Shown piece by piece: positions 17,471 through 25,593 of a DNA stretch of 64,000 nt. Where the stretch lies: contig NZ_RQVJ01000001.1 of the NCBI RefSeq assembly GCF_003999875.1, positions 620,001 to 684,000 on the forward strand, in the 5' to 3' direction. A program made the position numbers and the translations under genes. How positions within the stretch are numbered: the first letter of the stretch is position 1; each line of letters starts with the position of its first letter. The notes beneath the pieces were generated by a model, which was not told the origin of the DNA, did no database searches, and was given only the letters and a program-made list of their open reading frames with translations. This DNA comes from Veillonella sp. 3310 (lineage in GTDB: Bacteria; Bacillota; Negativicutes; Veillonellales; Veillonellaceae).

Positions 17471-18756
17471 CCGATTACAACCCCGTCTTTCATTACAATT
17501 TGTCCATCTACTACTGTTAATTTTGCTTTGCCAGTGACTGTCATACCATCAAATGGGCATGATTTACCACGAGTGTAGAATGTATTTCTATCTACAGTCC
17601 ATGTTTCATCTAAGGAAAGCACTGAAATATCTGCAGGTTTACCCACTTCTAGTACACCACCGTCTACTCCAATGAGTTGAGCTGGTTTTGTACTCATTAA
17701 ATTGATGATTTCATCAATTGTGAGGATACCTGTTTTTAATACATGGGTAACTACTGCCGCAAAAGATGTTTCCAATCCTGTGAAACCATTCGCTGCACAG
17801 CAGAATTCCACGTCTTTTTCTTCGTACGCATGCGGTGCATGGTCCGTAATTATGGCATCAATTGTGCCATCTTGTAAGGCTTCTAACAACGCTTGGCGAT
17901 GATCTTCAGAACGAATTGGCGGAGCCATTTTGAAATCTGTATTATAATCTCGTAAATATTCGTCTGTAAAAGCCAAATGTTGACTTGTTACTTCACAAGT
18001 TACTTTTACACCTTGTGCTTTTGCACGGCGTACTTGGTCTACTGCACTTTTTGTACTTACGTGAGCAATATGAATATGTCCACCAGTCATTTCCGCTAGC
18101 ATAATATCACGGGCTACCGCTAAATCTTCTGCTACGGCTGGACGACCTTTTACCCCCATTTCGTAGGATACGATGCCTTCATGCATATGACCTTCGCAAG
18201 TTAAACTGCATTCTTCGGCATGGTCGATCACCATTTTGCCAAACATGGATGAGTACTCTAAAGCGCGACGCATAAATGCAGCATTTTCCACATAATGTCC
18301 ATCATCAGAAAAACCTACTACACCTGCTTCTGCTAAGTCACCCATTTCTGTTAACTCTTTACCTTGCAAACCTTTCGAGATAGCGCCCATGAATTCAACT
18401 TTCACCACACCAGTCAATTCTGCTTGTTTACGTAAGCCACGTACTAATGCCGCATTGTCTACTACTGGATTTGTATTCGCCATAGTCGCGATGCGTGTGA
18501 ATCCACCTGCAGCAGCCGCTTGTGTACCACTATGAAAGTCTTCTTTCGCTTCTTGTCCTGGTTCACGTAAATGCGTGTGAATGTCAATCAAACCTGGTGC
18601 TACAATTAAGCCTGTTGCATCATATACTTCTGCTTGATCAGCTTGTAAGTTTTGTCCAATCGCTGCAATTACACCATTTTCTACAAGAATATCTGCTACT
18701 TCATGTTGTCCTTTTGCCGGGTTAACCACCGTACCATTTTTAATCAACAAGCTCAC
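17467..18756 (-). CDS. pyrC: PyrC, dihydroorotase (class I)
   Basis: Cyclises carbamoyl aspartate to dihydroorotate. About 429 residues of the amidohydrolase fold, with the metal-binding HTHLREPG motif near residue 60, the later His residues in the VIDHAEE and IAHVSTK segments, and the Asp in ITDHAPH. This is the class I (Bacillus-type) form. I chose the GTG at 18756, five bases after GGAGGTGA; an in-frame GTG at 18765 lies within that ribosome site. The gene overlaps the end of pyrB by 17 bases. Confidence 0.96.
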   Translation of the reverse strand: MSLLIKNGTVVNPAKGQHEVADILVENGVIAAIGQNLQADQAEVYDATGLIVAPGLIDIHTHLREPGQEAKEDFHSGTQAAAAGGFTRIATMANTNPVVDNAALVRGLRKQAELTGVVKVEFMGAISKGLQGKELTEMGDLAEAGVVGFSDDGHYVENAAFMRRALEYSSMFGKMVIDHAEECSLTCEGHMHEGIVSYEMGVKGRPAVAEDLAVARDIMLAEMTGGHIHIAHVSTKSAVDQVRRAKAQGVKVTCEVTSQHLAFTDEYLRDYNTDFKMAPPIRSEDHRQALLEALQDGTIDAIITDHAPHAYEEKDVEFCCAANGFTGLETSFAAVVTHVLKTGILTIDEIINLMSTKPAQLIGVDGGVLEVGKPADISVLSLDETWTVDRNTFYTRGKSCPFDGMTVTGKAKLTVVDGQIVMKDGVVIG

Positions 18757-19690
18757 TACCGTCACCTCCGATAATTGTTAAGTATAAAATCGCCATGCGG
18801 ATGGCTACACCATTACGTACTTGTTCTTGGATGACTGATGCGTCACCATATGCAACATCTGGCGCAATTTCAAGCCCTCTATTCATAGGTCCCGGATGCA
18901 ATACTAATACATCATCTTTGGCATTTTCTAAGACAGATTTATTAATACCAAAGATACGCGCATATTCGCGATTACTTGGATATAAAGCGGAGTGAATCCG
19001 TTCTAATTGGATACGCAATACATTTACCACATCGGCATCTTTCACAGCTTCACGTACATCGTGATGAACGGTAACGCCCAGTTTCTCTAATTCTGGATAT
19101 ACTAAGGTACGTGGGCCGGCTAAATGCACGTCAGCCCCCATTGTTTTTAAACCGTAGATATTGGAGCGTGCTACACGGCTATGCATGATATCGCCTACGA
19201 TAACTACTTTCAAACCTTCTAAGGTAGGTTTATGTTCTAAAATAGAATACATATCTAATAACGCTTGTGTTGGATGCTCATGAGCACCATCTCCAGCATT
19301 GATGATAATTGGATCTACACATTTTGTAGCATATAAAGGAGCGCCTTCTTCACTAGAGCGCATTACGATGGCATCGGTTCCCATATAGGACATAGTTAGC
19401 AATGTATCACGGAAGCTTTCCCCTTTTGCCATTGAACTACCGCTTTTGGAAATATTGATTACATCGGCTCCTAAATATTTCCCTGCTAATTCAAAGGAGC
19501 TTCTCGTTCTTGTACTATTTTCCATGAACAAATTGATAATTGATTTCCCTTTTAATAAAGGATGTTTTTTATTATCCGACAAGACGATTTTCTTCATCTT
19601 TTTTGCTACCCGCAAAATGAGTTCAATTTCTTCCTTTGTCCGACCTTGCAGTCCTAATAGGTGCTTACCTTTTAAGCTGATTTCTCCCAT
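18740..19690 (-). CDS. pyrB: PyrB, aspartate carbamoyltransferase catalytic subunit
   Basis: Joins carbamoyl phosphate and aspartate. About 316 residues, with the carbamoyl-phosphate motif STRTRSSFELAGKYLGAD, the HPTQALLD motif and the LHPGPMNRGLEIA segment near the C-terminus. No pyrI regulatory gene is present, as expected for Firmicutes. The likely start is the second of two adjacent ATG codons (19690), five bases after AAAGGAGG. It heads the pyr operon, directly after the attenuator, so its expression is likely controlled by PyrR and uridine nucleotides. Confidence 0.95.
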   Translation of the reverse strand: MGEISLKGKHLLGLQGRTKEEIELILRVAKKMKKIVLSDNKKHPLLKGKSIINLFMENSTRTRSSFELAGKYLGADVINISKSGSSMAKGESFRDTLLTMSYMGTDAIVMRSSEEGAPLYATKCVDPIIINAGDGAHEHPTQALLDMYSILEHKPTLEGLKVVIVGDIMHSRVARSNIYGLKTMGADVHLAGPRTLVYPELEKLGVTVHHDVREAVKDADVVNVLRIQLERIHSALYPSNREYARIFGINKSVLENAKDDVLVLHPGPMNRGLEIAPDVAYGDASVIQEQVRNGVAIRMAILYLTIIGGDGSELVD

Positions 19691-19723
19691 CATAGCCTCC
19701 TTTATAGTACTTCTATTACACAC

Positions 19724-19754
19724 AAAAAGACCTCTTGCCCTAAGGCAAGAGGTC
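19724..19754 (-). terminator. Attenuator terminator of the pyr leader
   Basis: An 11-bp perfect stem (19729-19739 with 19744-19754) is followed by TTTTTG on the minus strand, about 30 bases before pyrB. With the PyrR motif upstream it forms the terminator of a classical pyr attenuator. Confidence 0.92.
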
Positions 19755-19826
19755 GCATAGTTATAGTGATTCTATTAGAGTACACCTATAGATTATAGGT
19801 AAACTCGCCTACTACGTTCCCTTACT

Positions 19827-19840
19827 AGCCTCACAGGACT
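19827..19840 (-). promoter_or_regulatory. PyrR-binding loop (anti-antiterminator) of the pyr leader RNA
   Basis: AGTCCTGTGAGGCT on the minus strand matches at every position the known PyrR-binding consensus ARUCCNGNGAGGYU. PyrR bound to UMP stabilises this hairpin, which blocks the antiterminator and lets the downstream terminator form. The leader contains one copy, before pyrB; I do not see pyrR itself in the window. Confidence 0.9.
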
Positions 19841-19902
19841 AATTTAAAAGGTTTACATGTGCGCTCTTCGGTCTCTCGTACCGATTCATTAAGCTTATAA
19901 GT

Positions 19903-19931
19903 ATTATAAAGCAAGGACGGTTAAACGTCAA
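19903..19931 (-). promoter_or_regulatory. Sigma-70-type promoter of the pyr operon
   Basis: TTGACG and TATAAT separated by exactly 17 bases on the minus strand. The predicted start of transcription gives a leader of about 200 nt that contains the PyrR site and attenuator. Confidence 0.88.
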
Positions 19932-19989
19932 GAGATTTCCACCCATTTTATACCATCTGCTAAGTTCTATCAATTGTTTTATTTCAACT

Positions 19990-20021
19990 GAAAAAGACCG
20001 CCATTTTTGACAGTCTTTTTC
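19990..20021 (-). terminator. Intrinsic terminator after the flavodoxin gene
   Basis: GAAAAAGACTG pairs with CGGTCTTTTTC (one G-U pair) 42 bases past the flavodoxin stop, with the T run inside the 3' arm. It separates the heme-iron genes from the pyr promoter. Confidence 0.7.
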
Positions 20022-20062
20022 GGAGTGTTATTATATTGCAACCTATTACATAGGTAAAAAAC

Positions 20063-20575
20063 TTATAGTTTAGCAACAACTTCTTCAACGAATGCTTTTG
20101 CATTAGCCAAGTCGTTTTCATCTGGGTGAGATGCTGCTTGTGCATGGCGTGCATCACGTTCAGGACTTTTACCATGGGCATGTCCTTCTGGGAACATTTT
20201 GTACATCATTTCGATTATTTTTGGATCTACTTTACCTTGGCATTTGAAATAACCTACTGGTGTTTGACCATTTGGCAACAATTTCGCAGCGGCTTCCACA
20301 GTTTCTTGTGCATGAGGAGATACAGGTGGAACCCCTAATGTACAGAATAAAGCTACTTTCTCATTTGTGATTTCTTTAAGTACCGCTTGTGCTGCTTTAT
20401 CAGCATTACCTTGGTCTGCCCAGAAACCCATAAATACTACATCATAAGATGCTAAATCAGTTGGAACTTCTTTCACAGATACACATGGCGTACCAGCAGG
20501 CAAAGCACTTGCCATAGCTTCTGCTACTAATTTTGTATTGCCTGTACGGCTTGAGTAAACTACGATTGCTTTCAT
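20063..20575 (-). CDS. Flavodoxin-family protein, HmuF-like by context
   Basis: A 170-residue flavodoxin-fold protein. The FMN-phosphate loop is YSSRTGNTKLVAEAM at residues 7-21; FMGFWADQGNAD and FCTLGVPP correspond to the flavin-flanking loops. Near the C-terminus it has a His-rich stretch (EGHAHGKSPERDARHAQ). It follows a HutW/ChuW-type gene, as the flavodoxin HmuF follows HmuW in Fusobacterium heme-degradation operons, so I infer that it supplies electrons for heme ring opening or linear tetrapyrrole reduction. A well-placed Shine-Dalgarno is missing: the nearest AAAGGAG is 28 bases upstream with a 7-bp hairpin between. A bilirubin-reductase-associated flavodoxin is an alternative. Confidence 0.78.
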   Translation of the reverse strand: MKAIVVYSSRTGNTKLVAEAMASALPAGTPCVSVKEVPTDLASYDVVFMGFWADQGNADKAAQAVLKEITNEKVALFCTLGVPPVSPHAQETVEAAAKLLPNGQTPVGYFKCQGKVDPKIIEMMYKMFPEGHAHGKSPERDARHAQAASHPDENDLANAKAFVEEVVAKL

Positions 20576-20892
20576 TCATTTTTTCACACTTCTAGGAAGT
20601 GCGCTCCTTTTACATAACATATAAATACTATACTTAGTATATCATTATTTTCTATGTAACATTGTAGCCTAAGGCACAATGTTCATATATCAGATATACA
20701 TCCGCAGGCTTAGCCTGCGGATACTGCACTCTCATTACAGAAGTGATTTTAAACGTACTATAGTATGATGCAGCCTACCAACTTTGACCTGGTATACCTG
20801 ATTCCACTCGATGAGTGGCTATAGAACTATTACAGGAAACTATATATTTGGTTTGGTAAGGTGTGTAGGAGTTCGCCTGTAATAGATACTAC
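20576..20892 (-). other. Structured 317-base intergenic region between the HutW-like and flavodoxin genes
   Basis: No coding sequence is supported here. The region holds several inverted repeats: 20586-20602 (7-bp stem by the flavodoxin start), 20658-20683, 20700-20722 (perfect 10-bp stem, loop of three) and 20804-20818 (6-bp stem). None is followed by a convincing T run on the minus strand. It could be an untranslated regulatory or processing segment of the operon or a small RNA; I could not match it to a riboswitch class, SRP RNA, 6S RNA or tmRNA. Confidence 0.5.
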
Positions 20893-22557
20893 CTAAATAT
20901 TTTTCTTAAATGGACTATGTCCTACTGTGCCATGAGCACGAGTTGTCTCAACATCTCCTGGATGCCCTATTGGGATACCTGCTGGGTGTCCGCCTGCCCC
21001 ATGTGGATGCTTAGGCACACCTGCTGGATGTCCTCCCATTGGTACTCCTTCTGGATGACCTTTTGGAATACCTGCTGGGTGTCCGCCTGCGCCATGAGGG
21101 TGTTTCGCCACTCCTTCAGGATGACCCCCTACATGTGGATGATCTTTGGGCTTACCACCGTGGTTTTGTGCAGCAATGTTTTCATGTAACAATGTACTTT
21201 CACCAGTTAAGATGTATTGAACACATTCAATAACTGTTTGTGTAATATTTACATGCCAGAATCCACCAGCTGTTGTTAAGAGATATAATACGCCATTATA
21301 TTCCATCAAACCACGAGTTACCCAAGTATCAAGCAGCCAACGTAAATCTTCTAATTTTGCATCCATTTCGATCAAAGCATCTAGATTTAAAACGCCTCGT
21401 TCCAAGGAACTGATTACATAATTAGAGAACTCTTGTAGCTCAGATTGTTTCATAAGAACCATAAATGGTTTTTTACCTTCTTCTACAAGGGCTTCATATG
21501 GAGGTAATACGCGGTGTAACATTGTCATATAGCCACCTAAATTACCACCGGCACCACAGCCAAATGGATACATTGGATATCCAGCTTTCGCCATAGTGTT
21601 GTACATAGAACGTTCACGTGGTGCACGACTCCAATGAGCTGCGCTTAAACGTGTGAAATCACGTTTCATCAAATATTTGACAGCCGCTTCATACATCAAA
21701 GCTTGCTCTTTAGTAGTAGCTGCTGGGCTTACTTTACCGCGCTCAATCAAGCTTTGTAAATCACTATTTTCAAAAACATTTAATTGATACAAATCCATAC
21801 CATCTGCTGCAGATTGTTCAAGAAGTTTTAAATCTTCCATCCACACATCCATCGTTTGATCTGGCAAACCGTAGATTAAATCTACAATCACAGAACATTG
21901 TTGATATGCCTTTAATTGCTCTAATCGAGACAATACAGTATCTTGATCATCTAAACGACCTAATTGACGACGTACGTGAGTATGGAAAGACTGTACCCCT
22001 AAGGACATACGGTTTACACCATGGCTCATCCATACATCCATTTTTTCAGGCACCAAGTCGTGAATACGACCTTCTAATGTCAACTCATAGTCATTGGCCA
22101 ACGGAAAATATTCTTGAATAGCAGATAACATGCGTTTTGCATTATTAGCTGATAACGATGTCGGCGTACCACCACCGATAAAAATAGTATGAATCAAGCC
22201 ATCACGGAACCGTGGTTGGTCGGCTGCCATTTGCATTTCTTTCAATAACATATCTACATATTTATCTTCTGCATCTTGATTCGTAGCATGTTGATAGAAT
22301 CCACAATAAGTACATTTAGTTTGACAGAATGGGATATGAATATATGCCGTTTGCATTTGCCCTGGAACAGGCGGTTGTTGCATTAATTCATTCCATACTC
22401 GTTGCGCCTCATCCTTCTCTAAAGGACGACCACTTAGACCAGCATGTACCGCACGCTTGCTTGTGAAAGCGTGTGTTAATGGTGTGGCTGTGTCGAAACC
22501 AAGTTGAATATTACGTTGTTCCTCCGACATGGAGTCAAATAAAGCTTTTAAATCCAT
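20893..22557 (-). CDS. hutW: HutW/ChuW-type radical SAM protein for anaerobic heme degradation
   Basis: A 554-residue relative of HemN/HemW. The radical SAM cluster motif is CQTKCTYC (Cys 78, 82, 85), followed by IFIGGGTPTSLS and the MSLGVQSFHTHV segment. The order of neighbours (TonB system upstream, flavodoxin downstream) points to the ChuW/HutW/HmuW group, which opens heme without oxygen through a methyl-radical reaction and releases iron, rather than to HemW or HemN. Residues 465-545 are an unusual His/Pro/Gly tail with repeated GHPxG units. Start follows AGGAGG. Assignment to the subfamily is from context and overall similarity. Confidence 0.82.
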   Translation of the reverse strand: MDLKALFDSMSEEQRNIQLGFDTATPLTHAFTSKRAVHAGLSGRPLEKDEAQRVWNELMQQPPVPGQMQTAYIHIPFCQTKCTYCGFYQHATNQDAEDKYVDMLLKEMQMAADQPRFRDGLIHTIFIGGGTPTSLSANNAKRMLSAIQEYFPLANDYELTLEGRIHDLVPEKMDVWMSHGVNRMSLGVQSFHTHVRRQLGRLDDQDTVLSRLEQLKAYQQCSVIVDLIYGLPDQTMDVWMEDLKLLEQSAADGMDLYQLNVFENSDLQSLIERGKVSPAATTKEQALMYEAAVKYLMKRDFTRLSAAHWSRAPRERSMYNTMAKAGYPMYPFGCGAGGNLGGYMTMLHRVLPPYEALVEEGKKPFMVLMKQSELQEFSNYVISSLERGVLNLDALIEMDAKLEDLRWLLDTWVTRGLMEYNGVLYLLTTAGGFWHVNITQTVIECVQYILTGESTLLHENIAAQNHGGKPKDHPHVGGHPEGVAKHPHGAGGHPAGIPKGHPEGVPMGGHPAGVPKHPHGAGGHPAGIPIGHPGDVETTRAHGTVGHSPFKKNI

Positions 22558-22590
22558 AATTCCTCCTGAATTATTTCTCGTGCATTTGCA

Positions 22591-23364
22591 CTAGTCGCCA
22601 TTCAATGTGTAATACACTGTGAATGTATTTGATACTGTTGAACCACTACCATTTGGATAATTGCCTATTCCATAGACAACATCTTGGGTGTGGCTATTTA
22701 AGATGCCTGGACCACCGCCAGCAGATACAGATACGATGTTACCACCTGCATCGATAGTTACGCTTACGCTAACACTACCTTGTAAGTTACGTTTTACTGC
22801 CATCGGAGGGTATGTTCCTTGTGCATTGGCTTGTACAGTAGCTACGAAACCTGCCCAGTCAAATGGGGCATTACCGGTTGTAGTACCTACACCATCACCA
22901 TTACCTCCACCGCTACCAGTGCCAGATCCACCACCGCTACCAGATCCATTGCCACTACCATCGCCAGTACCGTTACCAGTGCCATTACCGCCACCAGATC
23001 CGCCACCAGTACCTTGGTTGCTGGAGGTTCCATCACTAGTACCTGTCGTAGCATTCGTAGAAGTTGGTACATTGACGGCATCCTCTACTGGCACTGGAGA
23101 AGAAATGCTTTGCTGTGCAGCCTGTACTTTTGCTTGTACAACTTCTTGGGAAAGAGGTTGTGGGAAGGACACTCCGCCACCTCCGCCACCTCCGCCAGCG
23201 GATGCTTTTAAATCGTCAGAGATAGACATGTCAATTTCAAAAGCATTTTCTGTCTCCTTATGCTCAACTACTGAGACTAAAGCAAGGCCTAATACAACTG
23301 CTAGAATAATGTGGATTACAACGGAGATTATATAGGATTTTTTCCAGGAAATATATTGTTCCAT
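22591..23364 (-). CDS. tonB: TonB energy-transducing protein with Gly-rich linker
   Basis: 257 residues: an N-terminal membrane anchor (about 11-31), a run of eight Gly near residue 60, a long Gly/Ser/Asn/Thr linker (about 110-165), and a C-terminal TonB domain (about 170-257; YPPMAVKRNLQGSVSVSVTI). TonB couples the ExbB-ExbD proton motor to outer-membrane receptors. The linker replaces the usual Pro-rich stretch. The gene follows exbD by 12 bases. The receptor it serves may be the one encoded at 44.9-46.9 kb, though others may exist outside the window. Confidence 0.9.
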   Translation of the reverse strand: MEQYISWKKSYIISVVIHIILAVVLGLALVSVVEHKETENAFEIDMSISDDLKASAGGGGGGGGVSFPQPLSQEVVQAKVQAAQQSISSPVPVEDAVNVPTSTNATTGTSDGTSSNQGTGGGSGGGNGTGNGTGDGSGNGSGSGGGSGTGSGGGNGDGVGTTTGNAPFDWAGFVATVQANAQGTYPPMAVKRNLQGSVSVSVTIDAGGNIVSVSAGGGPGILNSHTQDVVYGIGNYPNGSGSTVSNTFTVYYTLNGD

Positions 23365-23376
23365 GTGTCATCCTTT

Positions 23377-23772
23377 CTAGCTAGCAGCAATTGAGAACTT
23401 CTTAACCCCAATCGTTTTTAGCATATCCATAATGGCAACCACGAATCCATGTTGCGTATTTTTGTCTGCTTGTAGTAGTACCGCTGTGTTTGGATTTTCT
23501 ACTACTTTGCTAGTAATGTAATTACGAGCTTCATCGATACTATATGGTTTAGAGTCAATCAAAATATGACCTTCTTTATCTAAGGTGAGAATCACAGGAC
23601 TTTGTTTGACTTGTGTTGCTGATTGTGCTTGTGGTAACTGTACACCCAAGGACTTTTGTGCCACTGTTTCGATACTATTCATCATAAAGAACACCAACAA
23701 GAAGAATATGATATCAATCATTGGCACAATCATGAACTCAGGTTTCATTTTTAATCGACTATTTTGAAACAT
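23377..23772 (-). CDS. exbD: ExbD, TonB-complex biopolymer transporter
   Basis: About 131 residues with one N-terminal membrane helix (about 15-35) carrying the conserved Asp in MIVPMIDIIFFLLVFFMM, which carries protons in ExbD/TolR proteins, and a periplasmic domain with LTLDKEGHILIDSKP. I chose the ATG at 23772, eight bases after GGAG; a GTG three codons upstream is possible. The gene overlaps the end of exbB by 14 bases. Confidence 0.93.
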   Translation of the reverse strand: MFQNSRLKMKPEFMIVPMIDIIFFLLVFFMMNSIETVAQKSLGVQLPQAQSATQVKQSPVILTLDKEGHILIDSKPYSIDEARNYITSKVVENPNTAVLLQADKNTQHGFVVAIMDMLKTIGVKKFSIAAS

Positions 23773-24394
23773 GAGAATCACTCCATTGCTCTTTCATACC
23801 ATTTAATAACACTACAGATAATGTTTCTGTATCATTGATGATGGCATCCATACGATGACTGAAATATGTATACACACAGAAAGATAAAATGGCAACTAAC
23901 AAACCTGTTGCTGTAGCAATCAAGGCTTCCCCAACGCCGCCAGAGATAGCAGAGGCACCAGAACCACTGTCAAGGATACTAAATGTACCAATCATGCCAG
24001 ATACTGTTCCTAATAAACCTAACAATGGAGAAATGGTTACGATAGCGCTTAAGTAGTCCAAATGAATTTTCAAATGAGATGCTTCAATCATCATTTGCTC
24101 AGAAAACGCATTTTTCATGCTTGCTTCATTTTTGGAGTACCTTAATCCTGCATTTAAAATCCGACCTGTCGCAGTTTGGTTAGCCGCACATAATTCTTTT
24201 GCTTTTGCCCAATCATTTTCTTTTACTGCAAAATACACATCATGACTAAATTCTTTTAGCAATGCAGTATTAGCTTTGAAATACGTATAACGCTCAATGC
24301 CAATCGCAATTACAATGATTGATAAAATTACCAATGGATACATTACTAATCCACCGCTGTTAAATAAATGTACAATGTATAAAAGGCTGTCCAT
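23759..24394 (-). CDS. exbB: ExbB, TonB-complex proton channel
   Basis: 211 residues of the MotA/TolQ/ExbB family: first membrane helix at about 15-35, cytoplasmic part, then two helices (about 110-140 and 155-185) with the family signature LLGLLGTVSGMIGTFSIL and SGGVGEALIATATGLLVAI. It works with ExbD and TonB, encoded next. First gene of the exbB-exbD-tonB-hutW run, with a Fur-like site just upstream. Confidence 0.94.
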   Translation of the reverse strand: MDSLLYIVHLFNSGGLVMYPLVILSIIVIAIGIERYTYFKANTALLKEFSHDVYFAVKENDWAKAKELCAANQTATGRILNAGLRYSKNEASMKNAFSEQMMIEASHLKIHLDYLSAIVTISPLLGLLGTVSGMIGTFSILDSGSGASAISGGVGEALIATATGLLVAILSFCVYTYFSHRMDAIINDTETLSVVLLNGMKEQWSDSHVSK

Positions 24395-24416
24395 ATTGTT
24401 ACCTCCATTAAAAATA

Positions 24417-24431
24417 TGATAATTTTTATCA
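24417..24431. promoter_or_regulatory. Fur-like box upstream of exbB
   Basis: The minus strand reads TGATAAAAATTATCA, a 15-base palindrome that matches the 7-1-7 Fur consensus TGATAATNATTATCA at all but one defined position. It lies 22 bases before exbB and just after candidate -10 sequences (TATTAT/TATATA), so iron-bound Fur would block transcription of the heme-iron operon. Confidence 0.72.
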
Positions 24432-24484
24432 GCTTATGTATATAATAGCAAATTTAATATTTTCAAATCTACTCTAAAAAGCTT

Positions 24485-25486
24485 CTATTCAATCCATTCA
24501 GACATTTTATTTTTCTTCCTGTATTCACTTGGCTTATGTCCCATAATGACCCGAAATGCTTCTGCAAACTTACTGGCATTTTCATAGCCATATCGATTAG
24601 CTATGCTGAGAATACTATCATTTGTATTTACTAGATCTTTGGCTGCTTTTTTGATTCGCATATGCTTTACATACTGATGAATACTACTGCCATAAATCCC
24701 TTTAAAACATTTCTTTAATGCCGTTGGTGCTAACCCATATGTTTTTGCCAACTCTTCAATAGTCGGTTTTTGATTTAAATTTTTCATCAAAAATTCGTGC
24801 ATACGTTTCACACTTTCTACATGTTTGCGTTCAAAATATGGCATACAACAATCGTAATCAGCCGTTAATGTACTTAACAACAGGATGATTTCCATGCATT
24901 TTAATTGAAACAAATTTGGCATCACTTCCATTGGCACATCATATAAACTTTTGAAAATATCACTCAACCTTGATTCTCTACGACATACAAAGCCAAATTC
25001 AAAATCATTACAGAACCGATTGCATATTTCTCGCAGATCGATACTATCATTACCTACAAATTTATTGACCATTTCTTGAGATTTTGGAATATAAATAGAC
25101 AAATTAATTCCTTTGTAAAAAGCAGTCGGAAACTTCGTAGAGTGTACATAACTAGGTGACTCTTTCCACCCCACAGAAATATCATTTTCATCCATATATA
25201 ACACTTTTCCATTATCAAAGGCGCACTCAATACGCCCTTCTTTACAATAATGGATTTCAAACATACCTTCTAAAGGTTTCGCCCGATGACGAATTTCTTT
25301 CATAGTCACCTCTTGGAAAGTTAATTCTACCCCACCAAACACCGGATAACTATGCATCTTCGCCTTGCCTTGGGGAGTATTCATCTCATAAATAGTGCCG
25401 TGTTCCACCTCTGTGGTAGACAACATATCTAAATCCATCACTTTCGGTTTAAACTTTTCGACAGCATTCATTCTATTTTGACTCAT
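24485..25486 (-). CDS. AraC-family transcriptional regulator
   Basis: 333 residues. The C-terminal 100 residues hold two AraC-type helix-turn-helix units: TIEELAKTYGLAPTALKKCF and SILSIANRYGYENASKFAEA, closing with F-R-x-x-x-G-H-K-P-S-E-Y. The N-terminal 220 residues are a beta-rich sensing region of the kind seen in PchR-like regulators of siderophore and iron uptake genes. It sits directly upstream of exbB in the same direction but separated by a new Fur-like site, so it probably regulates the exbB operon. The promoter overlaps a Fur-like box and a terminator sits in the leader, both unusual for this family. Confidence 0.88.
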   Translation of the reverse strand: MSQNRMNAVEKFKPKVMDLDMLSTTEVEHGTIYEMNTPQGKAKMHSYPVFGGVELTFQEVTMKEIRHRAKPLEGMFEIHYCKEGRIECAFDNGKVLYMDENDISVGWKESPSYVHSTKFPTAFYKGINLSIYIPKSQEMVNKFVGNDSIDLREICNRFCNDFEFGFVCRRESRLSDIFKSLYDVPMEVMPNLFQLKCMEIILLLSTLTADYDCCMPYFERKHVESVKRMHEFLMKNLNQKPTIEELAKTYGLAPTALKKCFKGIYGSSIHQYVKHMRIKKAAKDLVNTNDSILSIANRYGYENASKFAEAFRVIMGHKPSEYRKKNKMSEWIE

Positions 25487-25498
25487 GTTCCTCCTTTC

Positions 25499-25540
25499 AA
25501 AAAAAGCCCACTTGTTGTCTCATACGACTAACAAATGGGC
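25499..25540 (-). terminator. Intrinsic terminator inside the AraC-gene leader
   Basis: GCCCATTTGTT pairs with AACAAGTGGGC on the minus strand (11 bp with one G-U) and is followed by seven T. It lies between the promoter at 25594-25623 and the regulator's Shine-Dalgarno, so it either attenuates this gene or ends a small RNA of about 90 nt. Confidence 0.8.
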
Positions 25541-25593
25541 CTCTTTGCCGAAATACATCGCCTACTTTAATCTGAGTATCATTTCTAATACCC

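Noticed and set aside
20761-20840. SRP RNA or riboswitch in the hutW-flavodoxin gap
   Set aside because: A CCAGGTC stretch recalls SRP RNA, but the GGAAGG loop and AGCAGCC partner are not on the same strand, and no thiamine, FMN, cobalamin or other riboswitch core is recognisable.
20915-21130. CRISPR or satellite array suggested by repeats near 21 kb
   Set aside because: The repeats are in frame within the HutW-like gene and encode GHPxG units; there are no uniform spacers or cas genes.
22688-23335. Long plus-strand open frame rich in Pro over tonB
   Set aside because: It is the complement of the Gly-rich linker and follows tonB codon periodicity; no ribosome site or recognisable protein.
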